From: Pseudomonas sp. Irchel 3H7
GTDB taxonomy: Bacteria > Pseudomonadota > Gammaproteobacteria > Pseudomonadales > Pseudomonadaceae
Direction of reading: 5' to 3'
Assembly (NCBI RefSeq): GCF_900187605.1
Contig: NZ_FYEA01000009.1
Coordinates: 186,001-250,000, forward strand
DNA: 64,000 nt
Shown here: positions 54,680 to 63,007 of the stretch, in pieces
How the letters are laid out: each line of letters begins with the position of its first letter
How positions within the stretch are numbered: the first letter of the stretch is position 1
Notes under the pieces: model-generated
The model's database searches: none
Told to the model about the DNA's origin: nothing
Seen by the model: the letters and a program-made list of their open reading frames with translations, nothing else
Program-made: the position numbers and the translations under genes

Positions 54680-55356
54680 ATCAGTGATTTCAAGTCTTGC
54701 GTGGAATTGTGGAAAACAAATTCCCATAGCTGCCAAAGCGCGACATATAGACGCTGCAAATGGCTGTTTTTCCACAGTTTTGACTTGTCCCCGGTTACTG
54801 TGGAGCTGGCTGTGAATAACGTGGGTGTATCTGGCTGCGCGCCTTGTGCGCCGTGGCCTGCAAGGATGTGGTTGTTTTTTGATCAGGCATTTTTACGAGA
54901 GCGGGAGACGTCGTTGTCAACCTTTTTTTGGGTGCCGCCTCAGCGGCCATTGCATGTCAACAAGCCTGTGGATAAGTCTGTGATTAAACTCTGGAAAGAC
55001 TGCGCTGAGGGCCGTAATTACTGGCCTCGCGCAATCACTGTGTTGACTGTCCGCTCGTGCAAAATGCCATGTCCCGCACATCCGCCACTTCAGGGTCAAG
55101 CAAAAAACTTTCTATTTCGCCCGCAAAGCCTTGTGTGGCGCGGCTTTGCGCGTTTGCACTTGCCCCCGGAAACTGTGGAAGGGACTGTGGATAACATGCG
55201 TGCACATGGCTACAGGCCACGGTTGCTATAGCGTTGGTGCGATTGGTTGTTTTTTGTACAGCTTGTGGGTGTTGCCCGTGAATGCGCGTGCGGGCATGCT
55301 GCCTGCTGATTTTCTATTCCAAGGGCTGCCCCGGCGGTCGAAGCAAGGAGAACACG
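54680..55356. other. non-coding region with DnaA-box-like sites
   Basis: No credible gene is found in these 677 bases; the frames that cross it have no ribosome site or family resemblance. On the minus strand it holds three exact TTATNCACA sites, at 54811-54819 (TTATTCACA), 54967-54975 and 55186-55194 (TTATCCACA), all in one orientation, plus TTTTCCACA near-matches at 54708 (minus) and 54768 (plus). Two of them lie in a loose direct repeat ACTGTGGA-N7-CTGTG(A/G)ATAAC at about 54797 and 55172. A hairpin CGCAAAGCC / GGCTTTGCG lies near 55122-55150. Confidence 0.55.
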
Positions 55357-56121
55357 ATGTCCAACACCCTGTTTATCACCGGCGCGACGTCCGGATTTGG
55401 TGAAGCCTGTGCCCGCCGTTTTGCCGAGGCTGGCTGGAAACTGGTGCTGACCGGTCGTCGTGAAGAACGCCTCAATGCGCTGTGCGCCGAGCTGTCGAAG
55501 CAGACCGAAGTGCATGGCCTGGTGCTCGATGTGCGCGATCGCAAGGCGATGGAGGAGGCGATTGCCAACTTGCCGCCATCGTTCGCCAAGCTGCGTGGCC
55601 TGATCAACAACGCAGGTCTGGCACTGGGCGTGGACCCGGCGCCGAAGTGCGATCTGGACGATTGGGACACCATGGTCGACACCAACGTCAAAGGCCTGAT
55701 GTACGCAACCCGCCTGCTGCTGCCGCGCCTGATTGCCCATGGCCGTGGCGCCGGCATCGTCAACCTTGGCTCCATCGCGGGCAACTATCCGTACCCGGGC
55801 AGCCACGTGTATGGCGCGACCAAAGCGTTCGTTAAACAGTTTTCGCTGAACCTGCGTTGCGACTTGCAGGGCACCGGTGTGCGGGTCAGCAACATCGAGC
55901 CAGGACTGTGTGAGAGCGAGTTCTCGCTGGTGCGTTTTGCTGGCGATCAGGAGCGTTACAACGCGACTTACGCCGGTGCCGAGCCGATCCAGCCGCAGGA
56001 CATCGCCGAAACGATTTTCTGGGTGATGAATGCGCCGGCGCACATCAACATCAACAGCCTGGAATTGATGCCGGTGAGCCAGACCTGGGCCGGGTTTGCC
56101 ATTGAGCGCAATAAGGCCTGA
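55357..56121 (+). CDS. SDR-family oxidoreductase (YdfG-like 3-hydroxy acid dehydrogenase)
   Basis: The 254-residue product is a classical short-chain dehydrogenase with TGATSGFG at 8-15, NNAG at 84-87 and the catalytic Ser139, Tyr152 and Lys156 (VYGATK). The Arg-rich GRREERL segment after the second strand points to NADP. The layout and C-terminal INSLELMPVSQTWAGF match YdfG, which oxidises serine and 3-hydroxy acids. AAGGAG lies seven bases upstream of ATG 55357. Confidence 0.92.
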   Translation: MSNTLFITGATSGFGEACARRFAEAGWKLVLTGRREERLNALCAELSKQTEVHGLVLDVRDRKAMEEAIANLPPSFAKLRGLINNAGLALGVDPAPKCDLDDWDTMVDTNVKGLMYATRLLLPRLIAHGRGAGIVNLGSIAGNYPYPGSHVYGATKAFVKQFSLNLRCDLQGTGVRVSNIEPGLCESEFSLVRFAGDQERYNATYAGAEPIQPQDIAETIFWVMNAPAHININSLELMPVSQTWAGFAIERNKA

Positions 56122-56140
56122 CACCGCGTTAAGGCCAATC

Positions 56141-56228
56141 GCTGGCAAGCCAGCTCCCACAGGTTTATTGGCGTACACAAATCTTGTGAACGGCTCGATA
56201 CTTGTGGGAGCTGGCTTGCCAGCGATGA
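56141..56228. repeat. inverted repeat, family C
   Basis: Arms GCTGGCAAGCCAGCTCCCAC and its complement, each itself a palindrome, around a spacer of about 45 bases. A second copy lies at 58558. Confidence 0.9.
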
Positions 56229-56321
56229 GGCCAGAACAGGCAAAAAATGGCGATAAGGTAAACTCCCCTCGCAACAACTCAACCGCACCCCGCGGTTTTC
56301 AAGGTTTTTCGAGGAGTCAAA

Positions 56322-57227
56322 GTGAGTAACCGAGGTGAGCAGGCACTGCTCAAACAATCGACCATTCTGATGTTGGCTGTGGCGATTGCCGGGATCGTCA
56401 CCGGTTTTGTTTCTGGTTCGCAATCCATCCTGTTCGATGGTTTTTTCTCGCTGATCGCAACGTTCATCAAAGTCCTGATGTTGATCACGGCCAAGTTGAT
56501 CGCCAAGGAAAGCAATCACCGTTTCCAATTCGGTTTCTGGCATCTGGAACCCATGGTGCTGCTTATCGAAGGCAGCTTCCTGATGTTGATCGCGATCTAC
56601 GCGTTTCTCAACGGCGTGTTTGGCATCATCAACGGTGGTCGCGAGATCGAACTGGGGCTGGTGATCATTTATGCGGCGGTGTTTACCGTTGTCGAGTTCG
56701 CTTATTTCTTCTACGTGCGTCGGCGTAACCGCAAGCTCAAATCCAGCCTGATCCAGTTCGACAACATCAGCTGGCTGGTGGACGCGATGCTGTCCGTGGG
56801 CCTGTTGATCAGTTTCCTCGCGGCGTTGCTGCTCAAGTCCCAGGGCTATGGCGAGTGGGCGGTGTATGTCGACCCGTTGATCCTGATCGTGCTGGCGCTG
56901 ACCATGTTGCCGCCAGCGTTCAAGATCCTTGGCCCGGCCTTACGCGATGTGCTGGGGATTGCGCCGGATACACTGGATGATCAGGTCCGGCAGGTGATGG
57001 AGGCGGCGAAAACCGAGCATGGTTTCGATGATTACGTGTCGTACGTGCAGAAGCACGGACGGGCACGGTTTATCGAGATTCATGTGGTGTTGCCGGCGGA
57101 TTATGCGTTGAGCAATGTCGGACAGCTGGATGCGTTGCGCGAGGAGATTTCGGCGAAACTGGGCAAGCCGGATGCGGCGCGATGGTTGACCATCAGCTTT
57201 ACCGGGGACAAGAAATGGATTGCCTGA
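56322..57227 (+). CDS. cation diffusion facilitator (CDF) family transporter (GTG start)
   Basis: The 301-residue product has six predicted membrane helices and a cytoplasmic C-terminal domain of the CDF family, which exchange divalent metal ions for protons. The paired metal-site positions are less standard than in FieF: the first is FDGFFS in helix 2 and the second WLVDAML in helix 5, so the metal cannot be named. GTG 56322 is chosen because GAGGAG lies seven bases upstream. It is monocistronic, with repeats on both sides. Confidence 0.88.
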   Translation: MSNRGEQALLKQSTILMLAVAIAGIVTGFVSGSQSILFDGFFSLIATFIKVLMLITAKLIAKESNHRFQFGFWHLEPMVLLIEGSFLMLIAIYAFLNGVFGIINGGREIELGLVIIYAAVFTVVEFAYFFYVRRRNRKLKSSLIQFDNISWLVDAMLSVGLLISFLAALLLKSQGYGEWAVYVDPLILIVLALTMLPPAFKILGPALRDVLGIAPDTLDDQVRQVMEAAKTEHGFDDYVSYVQKHGRARFIEIHVVLPADYALSNVGQLDALREEISAKLGKPDAARWLTISFTGDKKWIA

Positions 57228-57263
57228 AGACCACGTAACGGCCATTCGTCGGTTTGCCGCCCG

Positions 57264-57325
57264 GAGCAGGCTCACTCCTACATTTGGAATGCGTTCCCTG
57301 TAGGAGTGAGCCTGCTCGCGATAGC
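57264..57325. repeat. REP-type inverted pair, family A
   Basis: Opposed copies GAGCAGGCTCACTCCTACA and TGTAGGAGTGAGCCTGCTC around a short spacer, between the convergent CDF and AGE-family genes. Confidence 0.88.
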
Positions 57326-57335
57326 TATTTATCCG

Positions 57336-58469
57336 TCAGCGCAGATATTCAGCCAGGCCGCTATAGCAAGTCGCCAAGTGATACGGCGTAGTCGAAGGCA
57401 TGTCCTTGCGGCTAACCTCGCCCAACTCATCCCGACACTCATGCCAGCCACCCGCATGCAGGAATCGCTGCTGCAACGCCTGCAACTGGCGCAGCACCAC
57501 CGCTTCACTGCCCTGACGCAAGGTCAGCGCGCGCAGATATTCCGCCTGCGCCCAGATCCGCTGGGTCGAGTCTCGCGGGCGTCCGTCCATTTCCAGATCG
57601 AGCATTGCCCGCACCGCGCCGGATGGCTGCACCACACCGTATTGCTCGGTGAACGCAAACGCTCGATCCAGTGCGGCGTGCAATTTCGAACCGCGCAACA
57701 ACGGCGACGATTCGAGCAGGAAATACCATTCGAACTGGTGCCCCGGCTCATACCAGTTATCCACAGCGCCGAGCGGCTTCTCCATCAACACGCCATATTG
57801 CGGATCGACGAACCGCTTGTGCATGGCTGTGCATAACTCCAGCAGTGCTTTCTGCGTCTGGGCATCTTCGCGCACGGCAAGGGTCGCGAGGAATGCTTCG
57901 GCCAGATGCATCAACGGGTTTTGCAGCGGACCGGTTTGCAGGGTGATCCAGTCGCGTTCCAGGCAGGCTTCGTACAATCCATCGCCGGTGGCGAAGCGTC
58001 GGCCAATGATTTCCAGGGCCGCGTTCAGCGTCGACTCGACCAGCGGATCGCCGGACTTTGCCCAGTAATGCGCGCAGGCAAACAGGATAAACGCGTGGGT
58101 GTAGAGATCCTTGCGCTGATCCAGCGGCTTGCCCTGGGCATCGATGCTATAGAACCAGCCGCCATGATCGGCATCATGAAAGTGCCGTTGCAAGGAGCGG
58201 AACAGCGCCGCCGCACGGACTTCAGCGTTATCCACAACTCCGATCAGACTGGAAAACAGATACAGCTGTCGCGCACAGGCCATCGCCCGGTAGCGCTGCG
58301 GTGGCAGCGGCTGATGCGCGGCGTCCAGCGCCTCATAGGGCAACGCCATGTCGGCGTTCCAGCCCGGGCCTTGCCAGAGCGGCACGATCACGTCGACGAA
58401 GTGCTGTTGCACAGCGCCAAACAGGGCGGTCAATTCAGGCAGGGAGGTGGAGCGGGAAGCGTGGGGCAT
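57336..58469 (-). CDS. AGE-family (N-acylglucosamine 2-epimerase / mannose isomerase-like) protein
   Basis: The 377-residue product is an alpha/alpha-barrel sugar isomerase of the AGE family, with the active-site region GHQFEWYFLL (His acting as base) and QNPLMHLAEAFLA. Substrates in this family include N-acetylmannosamine, mannose and sulfoquinovose; the sequence alone does not settle it. Two TTATCCACA sites lie inside the coding sequence at 57757 and 58228. The ATG at 58469 has no strong ribosome site; the next ATG in frame is far inside, so the start is kept. Confidence 0.85.
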   Translation of the reverse strand: MPHASRSTSLPELTALFGAVQQHFVDVIVPLWQGPGWNADMALPYEALDAAHQPLPPQRYRAMACARQLYLFSSLIGVVDNAEVRAAALFRSLQRHFHDADHGGWFYSIDAQGKPLDQRKDLYTHAFILFACAHYWAKSGDPLVESTLNAALEIIGRRFATGDGLYEACLERDWITLQTGPLQNPLMHLAEAFLATLAVREDAQTQKALLELCTAMHKRFVDPQYGVLMEKPLGAVDNWYEPGHQFEWYFLLESSPLLRGSKLHAALDRAFAFTEQYGVVQPSGAVRAMLDLEMDGRPRDSTQRIWAQAEYLRALTLRQGSEAVVLRQLQALQQRFLHAGGWHECRDELGEVSRKDMPSTTPYHLATCYSGLAEYLR

Positions 58470-58557
58470 GGGCGGACGTCGTCACGGCTGGGGCGATTGC
58501 GCGACATGGTAGCAGAGCGGCGGCCGTTAGAGTCTTGGTGTCTGATCGGCCGTCATC

Positions 58558-58648
58558 GCTGGCAAGCCAGCTCCCACAGGTGATTGGGTCAGTCCACAAT
58601 TGTGTGAACACCAAATATCCTTGTGGGAGCTGGCTTGCCAGCGATGAG
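58558..58648. repeat. inverted repeat, family C
   Basis: Arms GCTGGCAAGCCAGCTCCCAC and complement around a 50-base spacer with CACAATTGTGTG, between the AGE-family gene and the HupE/UreJ gene. Confidence 0.9.
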
Positions 58649-58668
58649 ACCGGTACAGGCGATGGAGA

Positions 58669-59241
58669 TTAGCCTGCCAGCAGCCAGGCGCCTGTTATTG
58701 CTGAGGCAGCACCTGCAAGGCGCACCAACGGTGCCGCAGCCTTAGGCAGGAAACGCACTACGGCATAACCCGCCGCATGCAGTGCAGCTGTCGCGGCCAC
58801 AAAACCCGCCGCATACGCCCAAGGACTGCTCATGTCCGGCAGTTCCAAGCCATGCGCCACGCCATGGAACAGCGCAAATACCGCCGTCGCCACCACCGCC
58901 ATGACCAACGGCGGACGCACCGCCAGCGCCACCGCCAGACCCAACGCCAGCACCGACGCGGCAATCCCGCTTTCCAGCGCCGGCAATTCCAGCCCTTCAA
59001 ACCCAAGCATGCCGCCAATCAACATGGTGCCGACAAATGTGCACGGCAGCGCCCAGCGCGCCGCGCCTTGCTGCTGCGCCGCCCACAAACCGACCGCCAC
59101 CATCGCCAGCAAATGGTCGAGGCCGCCGATCGGGTGGCTGATACCGGCGATCAAGCCACTGTCGCCATGCCCCGGGTGTGCGAAAGCCAATGCCGGCGTC
59201 AGCAGCAGCGCCACAGCGCCAAGAATACGTTTGAGTGTCAT
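58669..59241 (-). CDS. HupE/UreJ-family membrane protein (putative nickel transporter)
   Basis: The 190-residue product has a signal-like first helix ending AFA, a metal-binding-like HPGHGDSG motif right after it, and about six helices with HPIGGLDHLLAM and ALFHGVAHG blocks. HupE/UreJ proteins import nickel for urease or hydrogenase. It follows ureG on the same strand after 27 bases, so its role is most likely nickel supply to urease. Confidence 0.9.
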   Translation of the reverse strand: MTLKRILGAVALLLTPALAFAHPGHGDSGLIAGISHPIGGLDHLLAMVAVGLWAAQQQGAARWALPCTFVGTMLIGGMLGFEGLELPALESGIAASVLALGLAVALAVRPPLVMAVVATAVFALFHGVAHGLELPDMSSPWAYAAGFVAATAALHAAGYAVVRFLPKAAAPLVRLAGAASAITGAWLLAG

Positions 59242-59268
59242 GGATAAGCTTCCTTGTTGAGCAGTGAA

Positions 59269-59883
59269 TCAGGCTGCGGTCAGCAGGCCCTGGCGTTCGA
59301 TGAAGGCGATGATTTGCTCAAGGCCCTGACCGGTTTTCTGGTTGCTGAAAACGAACGGCTTGCCGTTGCGCATGCGTTTGGTGTCGCTGTCCATCATCTC
59401 CAGCGAGGCGCCCACCAGCGGCGCGAGGTCGATCTTGTTGATCACCAGCAGATCGGATTTGCAGATCCCCGGTCCGCCCTTGCGCGGCAGCTTGTCGCCG
59501 GCCGAGACGTCGATCACGTAGATGGTCAGGTCGGACAGCTCCGGGCTGAAAGTCGCCGAGAGGTTGTCGCCGCCGGATTCCACCAGAATCAGATCCAGCC
59601 CCGGAAAACGCCGGTTCAGTTGATCGACCGCTTCAAGGTTGATCGAGGCGTCTTCGCGGATCGCCGTGTGCGGGCAGCCGCCGGTTTCAACGCCGATGAT
59701 CCGCTCCGGTGCGAGAGCTTCGTTGCGCACGAGGAAATCGGCGTCTTCGCGGGTGTAGATATCGTTGGTGACCACGGCGAGGTTGTAGCGCTCGCGCAGG
59801 GCCAGGCACAGGGCCAGGGTCAACGCGGTTTTGCCGGAACCGACCGGGCCGCCGATGCCGACGCGCAGAGGTTGTGTGTTCAT
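59269..59883 (-). CDS. ureG: urease accessory GTPase UreG
   Basis: UreG is a SIMIBI GTPase that delivers nickel to apo-urease in a complex with UreD and UreF. The 204-residue product has the P-loop GGPVGSGKTALT near the N terminus, the invariant metal-binding CPH in GGCPHTAIREDAS, and the switch segment ESGGDNLSATF. It follows ureF by 12 bases. Confidence 0.97.
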   Translation of the reverse strand: MNTQPLRVGIGGPVGSGKTALTLALCLALRERYNLAVVTNDIYTREDADFLVRNEALAPERIIGVETGGCPHTAIREDASINLEAVDQLNRRFPGLDLILVESGGDNLSATFSPELSDLTIYVIDVSAGDKLPRKGGPGICKSDLLVINKIDLAPLVGASLEMMDSDTKRMRNGKPFVFSNQKTGQGLEQIIAFIERQGLLTAA

Positions 59884-59895
59884 CGAGTGTTGCTC

Positions 59896-60570
59896 CTAAG
59901 AACGGAAGAGTCGGCTGTACTGGCGCTCGTGGGCCATGCACGCCAGGGACAGACCAAACGCGGCGCTGCCCATGTGTTCGGGATCGATTCGGCTGGCGTC
60001 CTGCTGCGCCTGTTGCAGCAGCGGCAGCAGTTCGCTGGTCAGGCGTTGCGCGGCTTGCTGACCCAGCGGCAGGGTTTTCATCAATACGGCGAGCTGGTTT
60101 TCCAGCCAGCTCCACAACCACGCGGCGAGCGCGTCCTGCGGGTTGATACCCCAGGCGCGCGCGGCCAGCGCCCAGCACAGGGCCAGATGCGGTTCAGTGC
60201 ATTGATCGAGAAAGCTGCGGGCGGATGCGTCGAGTTCTGGCAAACCGTTGAGCAACTGCTGCAACGAATAGCCCATCTGCCGGCTCTCCAGATGCAACTC
60301 GCGCGTCTCGCGACTGGCGCGATGGCTTTCGCAAAGGATCTGCAAATCAGCCCACTGTTCATCCGCCGCCGCCTGGCAATGCGCGAGCAATAGCGGCGCT
60401 TCGAAGCGAGCGAGGTTGAGCAGCAACTGATCGCTGATCCAGCGCCGCGCGCTGTCCGGGTTGTTGACGCGGCCGTTATCCACCGCCATTTCCAGGCCTT
60501 GCGAATAGCTGTAGCCGCCAATCGGCAGCTGCGGACTGGCCAGGCGCAGCAGCGCCCAGGCCGGATTCAC
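59896..60570 (-). CDS. ureF: urease accessory protein UreF
   Basis: UreF is an all-helical protein that gates UreG GTP hydrolysis during nickel insertion. The 224-residue product starts with a short strand then the conserved LASPQLPIGGYSYSQGLE block at about 11-28. It overlaps ureE by four bases, so the two are coupled. Confidence 0.96.
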   Translation of the reverse strand: MNPAWALLRLASPQLPIGGYSYSQGLEMAVDNGRVNNPDSARRWISDQLLLNLARFEAPLLLAHCQAAADEQWADLQILCESHRASRETRELHLESRQMGYSLQQLLNGLPELDASARSFLDQCTEPHLALCWALAARAWGINPQDALAAWLWSWLENQLAVLMKTLPLGQQAAQRLTSELLPLLQQAQQDASRIDPEHMGSAAFGLSLACMAHERQYSRLFRS

Positions 60571-61067
60571 AGGCGTACGCCGAACTGATGGAGTTTCGGC
60601 GCGTAATTGAAGTCTTCGTCGCCGTGGCGTGAATGGTGATGGCCGCCGCCATAGGCGCCGTGCTCCGGCTGGAATGGCGCTTCGATCGCTTCGACCTGCG
60701 CACCAAGCTGTTCCAGCATGGCTTTGAGCACGTAGTCGTCGAGCAAACGCAGCCAGCCATCGCCGACTTGCAGGGCGACGTGGCGGTTACCCAAGTGATA
60801 GGCAGCGCGGGTCAGTTCGAAGGCGTTGGCGCAGGTGACATGCAACAGGTGTTCGGGACGGGCGCAGACGCGGACGATGCGGCCGTCTTCAGCCTGTAGG
60901 CATTCGCCGTCATACAGCGGCGACTGACCGCGCTCCAAAAACAACCCGACGTCTTCGCCCTCGGCACTGAAACAGCGCAAACGGCTTTTGCTCCGTGCTT
61001 CGAAGGTCAGGTGCAACTCGGCGGCCCAGACGGGTTGAGGGTCGATTCTGCGGTGAATCACCAGCAT
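60567..61067 (-). CDS. ureE: urease accessory nickel-binding protein UreE
   Basis: UreE is a metallochaperone that carries nickel to UreG. The 166-residue product has an N-terminal peptide-binding domain, the YHLGNRHVALQ metal-binding block and a His-rich C-terminal tail (GGGHHHSRHGDED). ATG 61067 (MLVIHRRIDPQPVW) is the family start with GGAAG upstream; the longer upstream frame is not conserved. The structural urease genes are not in the window. Confidence 0.96.
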   Translation of the reverse strand: MLVIHRRIDPQPVWAAELHLTFEARSKSRLRCFSAEGEDVGLFLERGQSPLYDGECLQAEDGRIVRVCARPEHLLHVTCANAFELTRAAYHLGNRHVALQVGDGWLRLLDDYVLKAMLEQLGAQVEAIEAPFQPEHGAYGGGHHHSRHGDEDFNYAPKLHQFGVRL

Positions 61068-61246
61068 CGGAAAGCTTCCAGCTATGGACAATACTCTGGC
61101 TAGAGCAAGGGCCTTGCCAATCGGACGAGATGTAGGAAATCCCTGTCGGAGCGTAGTGGATGTTTCAAGATGTTGCGGGAATATGAAAGGTTTTGGTGCG
61201 TGAAGATTTTTTAATGCACCAAATGGAGGCTGTGACACCGCACCTT

Positions 61247-61335
61247 TGTAGGAGTGAGCCTGCTCGCGATAGCGCAGTGTCAGTCAGCAAATATGTAGCT
61301 GTTAAACCGCTATCGCGAGCAGGCGAAGGCCTACA
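61247..61335. repeat. REP-type inverted pair, family A
   Basis: Left arm TGTAGGAGTGAGCCTGCTCG, right arm GCGAGCAGGCGAAGGCCTACA; the right arm is altered, so the pair is imperfect. It lies between ureE and the downstream end of the desT-like gene. Confidence 0.85.
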
Positions 61336-61367
61336 GGGGACCGGATGTATCAGTAAGGAAGAGGTTG

Positions 61368-62000
61368 TTACTCGGTACTGCCTAGCCCTTGCCAGTGCTT
61401 GAGGCCGATAAAGATAAAGCGCAGTTGCTGGGTAATCTTCGCCTGCGGCGTCAGATGCTCCGGCAAGGCTTCGGCGGGCGGGTCGATGATGTCGGGGAGG
61501 GTAGCGAACACCGATTTGACGATCAGGTCAGCCATCACGCTCAAACCGGCGGCATCCAGATGCTGCAGTTTGGGCATCATCGTCAGGTCGGCCGCGAGGT
61601 CGGAACTGATGTTCTCGCGCAAGCGCCCGATCGCCTGGCGCACCGGCAGCGAACCGCCGTACTGCTCGCGCGCAAGAAACAGAAATTGCGAGCGATTGGC
61701 GCTGACCACGTCGAGGAAAATCCGCACCGAGGCGTCGATAATGCCGCCCATGACGAATTCGTTGTGGCGCACCAAGCGAATGGTTTCGCGGAAGGTCTGG
61801 CCGACTTCGCTGACCAGCACCAGGCCTAACTCGTCCATATCGGCAAAATGCCGGTAGAAACCGGTGGGCACAATCCCGGCGGTTTTCGTCACTTCGCGCA
61901 GGCTCAGGCTGCCGAATCCTCGGCCGCTTTCCATCAGGTGGCGGGCAGCGTCCATCAAGGCGTTGCGGGTCTGTTGTTTCTGTTCGGCGCGGGGCAGCAT
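61368..62000 (-). CDS. desT: TetR-family regulator, DesT/FabR-like
   Basis: The 210-residue product has a TetR helix-turn-helix at about 10-55 (TRNALMDAARHLM, then REVTKTAGIVPTGFYRHF) and a ligand domain with FLFLAREQYGGS and the Leu/Ile-rich end of FabR/DesT. In P. aeruginosa DesT is known to sit beside ureEFG and to control fatty-acid desaturase genes in response to acyl-CoA. ATG 62000 (MLPRAEQKQQTRNALM) is the family start. The desaturase genes desC and desB are not next to it in this window. Confidence 0.8.
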   Translation of the reverse strand: MLPRAEQKQQTRNALMDAARHLMESGRGFGSLSLREVTKTAGIVPTGFYRHFADMDELGLVLVSEVGQTFRETIRLVRHNEFVMGGIIDASVRIFLDVVSANRSQFLFLAREQYGGSLPVRQAIGRLRENISSDLAADLTMMPKLQHLDAAGLSVMADLIVKSVFATLPDIIDPPAEALPEHLTPQAKITQQLRFIFIGLKHWQGLGSTE

Positions 62001-62108
62001 CGCAGGGTGTGTTCTTTGGCAGGACAAGCGCCGCACTCTAGCAAATCGGCTTTGTCGGCGTCGAACGGGAGGGCATGCAGCGGAAGATTTTATCGGGCCG
62101 GAAAAGTC

Positions 62109-62136
62109 AAAAGCCCAATCCGTGGATTGGGCTTTT
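62109..62136. terminator. terminator hairpin after the repeat-protein gene
   Basis: A 13-bp stem (AAAAGCCCAATCC / GGATTGGGCTTTT) with a two-base core has T-rich tails on both strands. It lies between the start of desT and the end of the repeat-protein gene, both on the minus strand. Confidence 0.8.
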
Positions 62137-62155
62137 TTTCGAGGCCGCCATGGGC

Positions 62156-62623
62156 TTAGCTCAAAGCGCTGTTGCGTTCGATCACACGGTCACCACCACC
62201 TTCGGCAAGGGTCTGGCCTTGTGGAGTGCGATCGCCGCCATCGGAAGCCAGGGTCTGGCCTTGTGGGGTGCGGTCGCCGCCGTCAGAAGCCAGGGTCTGG
62301 CCTTGTGGAGTGCGGTCGCTACCGTCAGACGCCAGGGTCTGGCCTTGTGGAGTGCGGTCGCTACCGTCAGACGCCAGAGTTTGACCTTGAGGAGTCTTGT
62401 CGTAGCCGTCTTGAACCAGACCTTTCTCTTCCAGGCGATCGCGGCCGCCTTCAGCCAGGGTCTGGCCTTGTGGAGTACGGTCCGAACCATCAGCTGCTAC
62501 GGTTTGGCTGAATACCGAGTGGCTGGATTTAACTTGCGGAGTCGCTTGGTCGGCAGCGGGCAGGGCGAAAGCAGTGCTGGCTAGCATCGACAGGGTAAGG
62601 CTGAGCAGTAATTGGCGTTTCAT
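62156..62623 (-). CDS. periplasmic 14-residue-repeat protein of unknown function
   Basis: The 155-residue precursor has a 20-residue signal peptide (MKRQLLLSLTLSMLASTAFA). After it comes a run of the motif TPQGQTLA: one copy at residue 50 and five in exact 14-residue phase at 77, 91, 105, 119 and 133, joined by ASDG(G/S)DR. The ends read AEGGRDRL and AEGGGDRV. Similar small repeat proteins are found in Pseudomonas, some, as I recall, under the loose name phage infection protein; the function is not established. AAGGAG lies eight to nine bases upstream of ATG 62623. Confidence 0.85.
   Translation of the reverse strand: MKRQLLLSLTLSMLASTAFALPAADQATPQVKSSHSVFSQTVAADGSDRTPQGQTLAEGGRDRLEEKGLVQDGYDKTPQGQTLASDGSDRTPQGQTLASDGSDRTPQGQTLASDGGDRTPQGQTLASDGGDRTPQGQTLAEGGGDRVIERNSALS
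62198..62410. repeat. 42-base tandem repeats inside the repeat-protein gene
   Basis: About five units of 42 bases, built around GGTCTGGCCTTGTGGAGTGC on the plus strand, encode the 14-residue protein repeat. Neighbouring copies are nearly the same at the DNA level, so copy number is likely to vary by slippage or recombination. Confidence 0.9.
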
Positions 62624-63007
62624 GATGGGTTGCTCCTTGGGAGGGCGATAAAGTGGGTACGAGGGCAATGCTACTCTCGATAAGTCGATATAAAAGTTCA
62701 TAAACGCAATGGTAATAATCAACAGAATTGATTGTTCTGCCGGGAGGCTCTAGATCGCGGCTTTCCGGCCGACGGTTTTGCACCGAGGTGGGTATTTCCG
62801 ACTCACTCGCGCCTCGCAAAAGTGCGGTCGCGGTAACACTGTTCGACTGATTGGTCAGATTTCGCGCGACTTTTTGCGCAGTAATCGGCCTTTCGATTAA
62901 ACCTGCGGCTGGTTTGCCAGTCGTAGATTTCATGAGGGCCGCTTTGGCCCGCCGTTTCAGCCGTGCGCTGCAGTCTTTGCGTGCGGTCGTGATCAGGAGC
63001 TTTGTGC
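62624..63007. other. divergent intergenic region without a clear gene
   Basis: These 384 bases separate the repeat-protein gene (-) from the AsmA-like gene (+). I see only short local palindromes and no convincing promoter boxes, RNA gene or coding sequence. The promoters of both genes must lie here. Confidence 0.6.

Noticed and set aside
54479..55231. Plus-strand frame of 250 codons after livF
   Set aside because: It begins inside livF, runs through the terminator and the family B repeat, is rich in Cys, Trp and Arg, and has no ribosome site.
54680..55356. Chromosome origin oriC
   Set aside because: The DnaA-like sites are there, but no dnaA, dnaN, recF, gyrB, rpmH or gidA gene and no AT-rich unwinding tract is near.
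62198..62410. Regular 42-base repeats suggesting a CRISPR array
   Set aside because: There are no unique spacers; the units are contiguous and encode a 14-residue protein repeat in frame behind a signal peptide.
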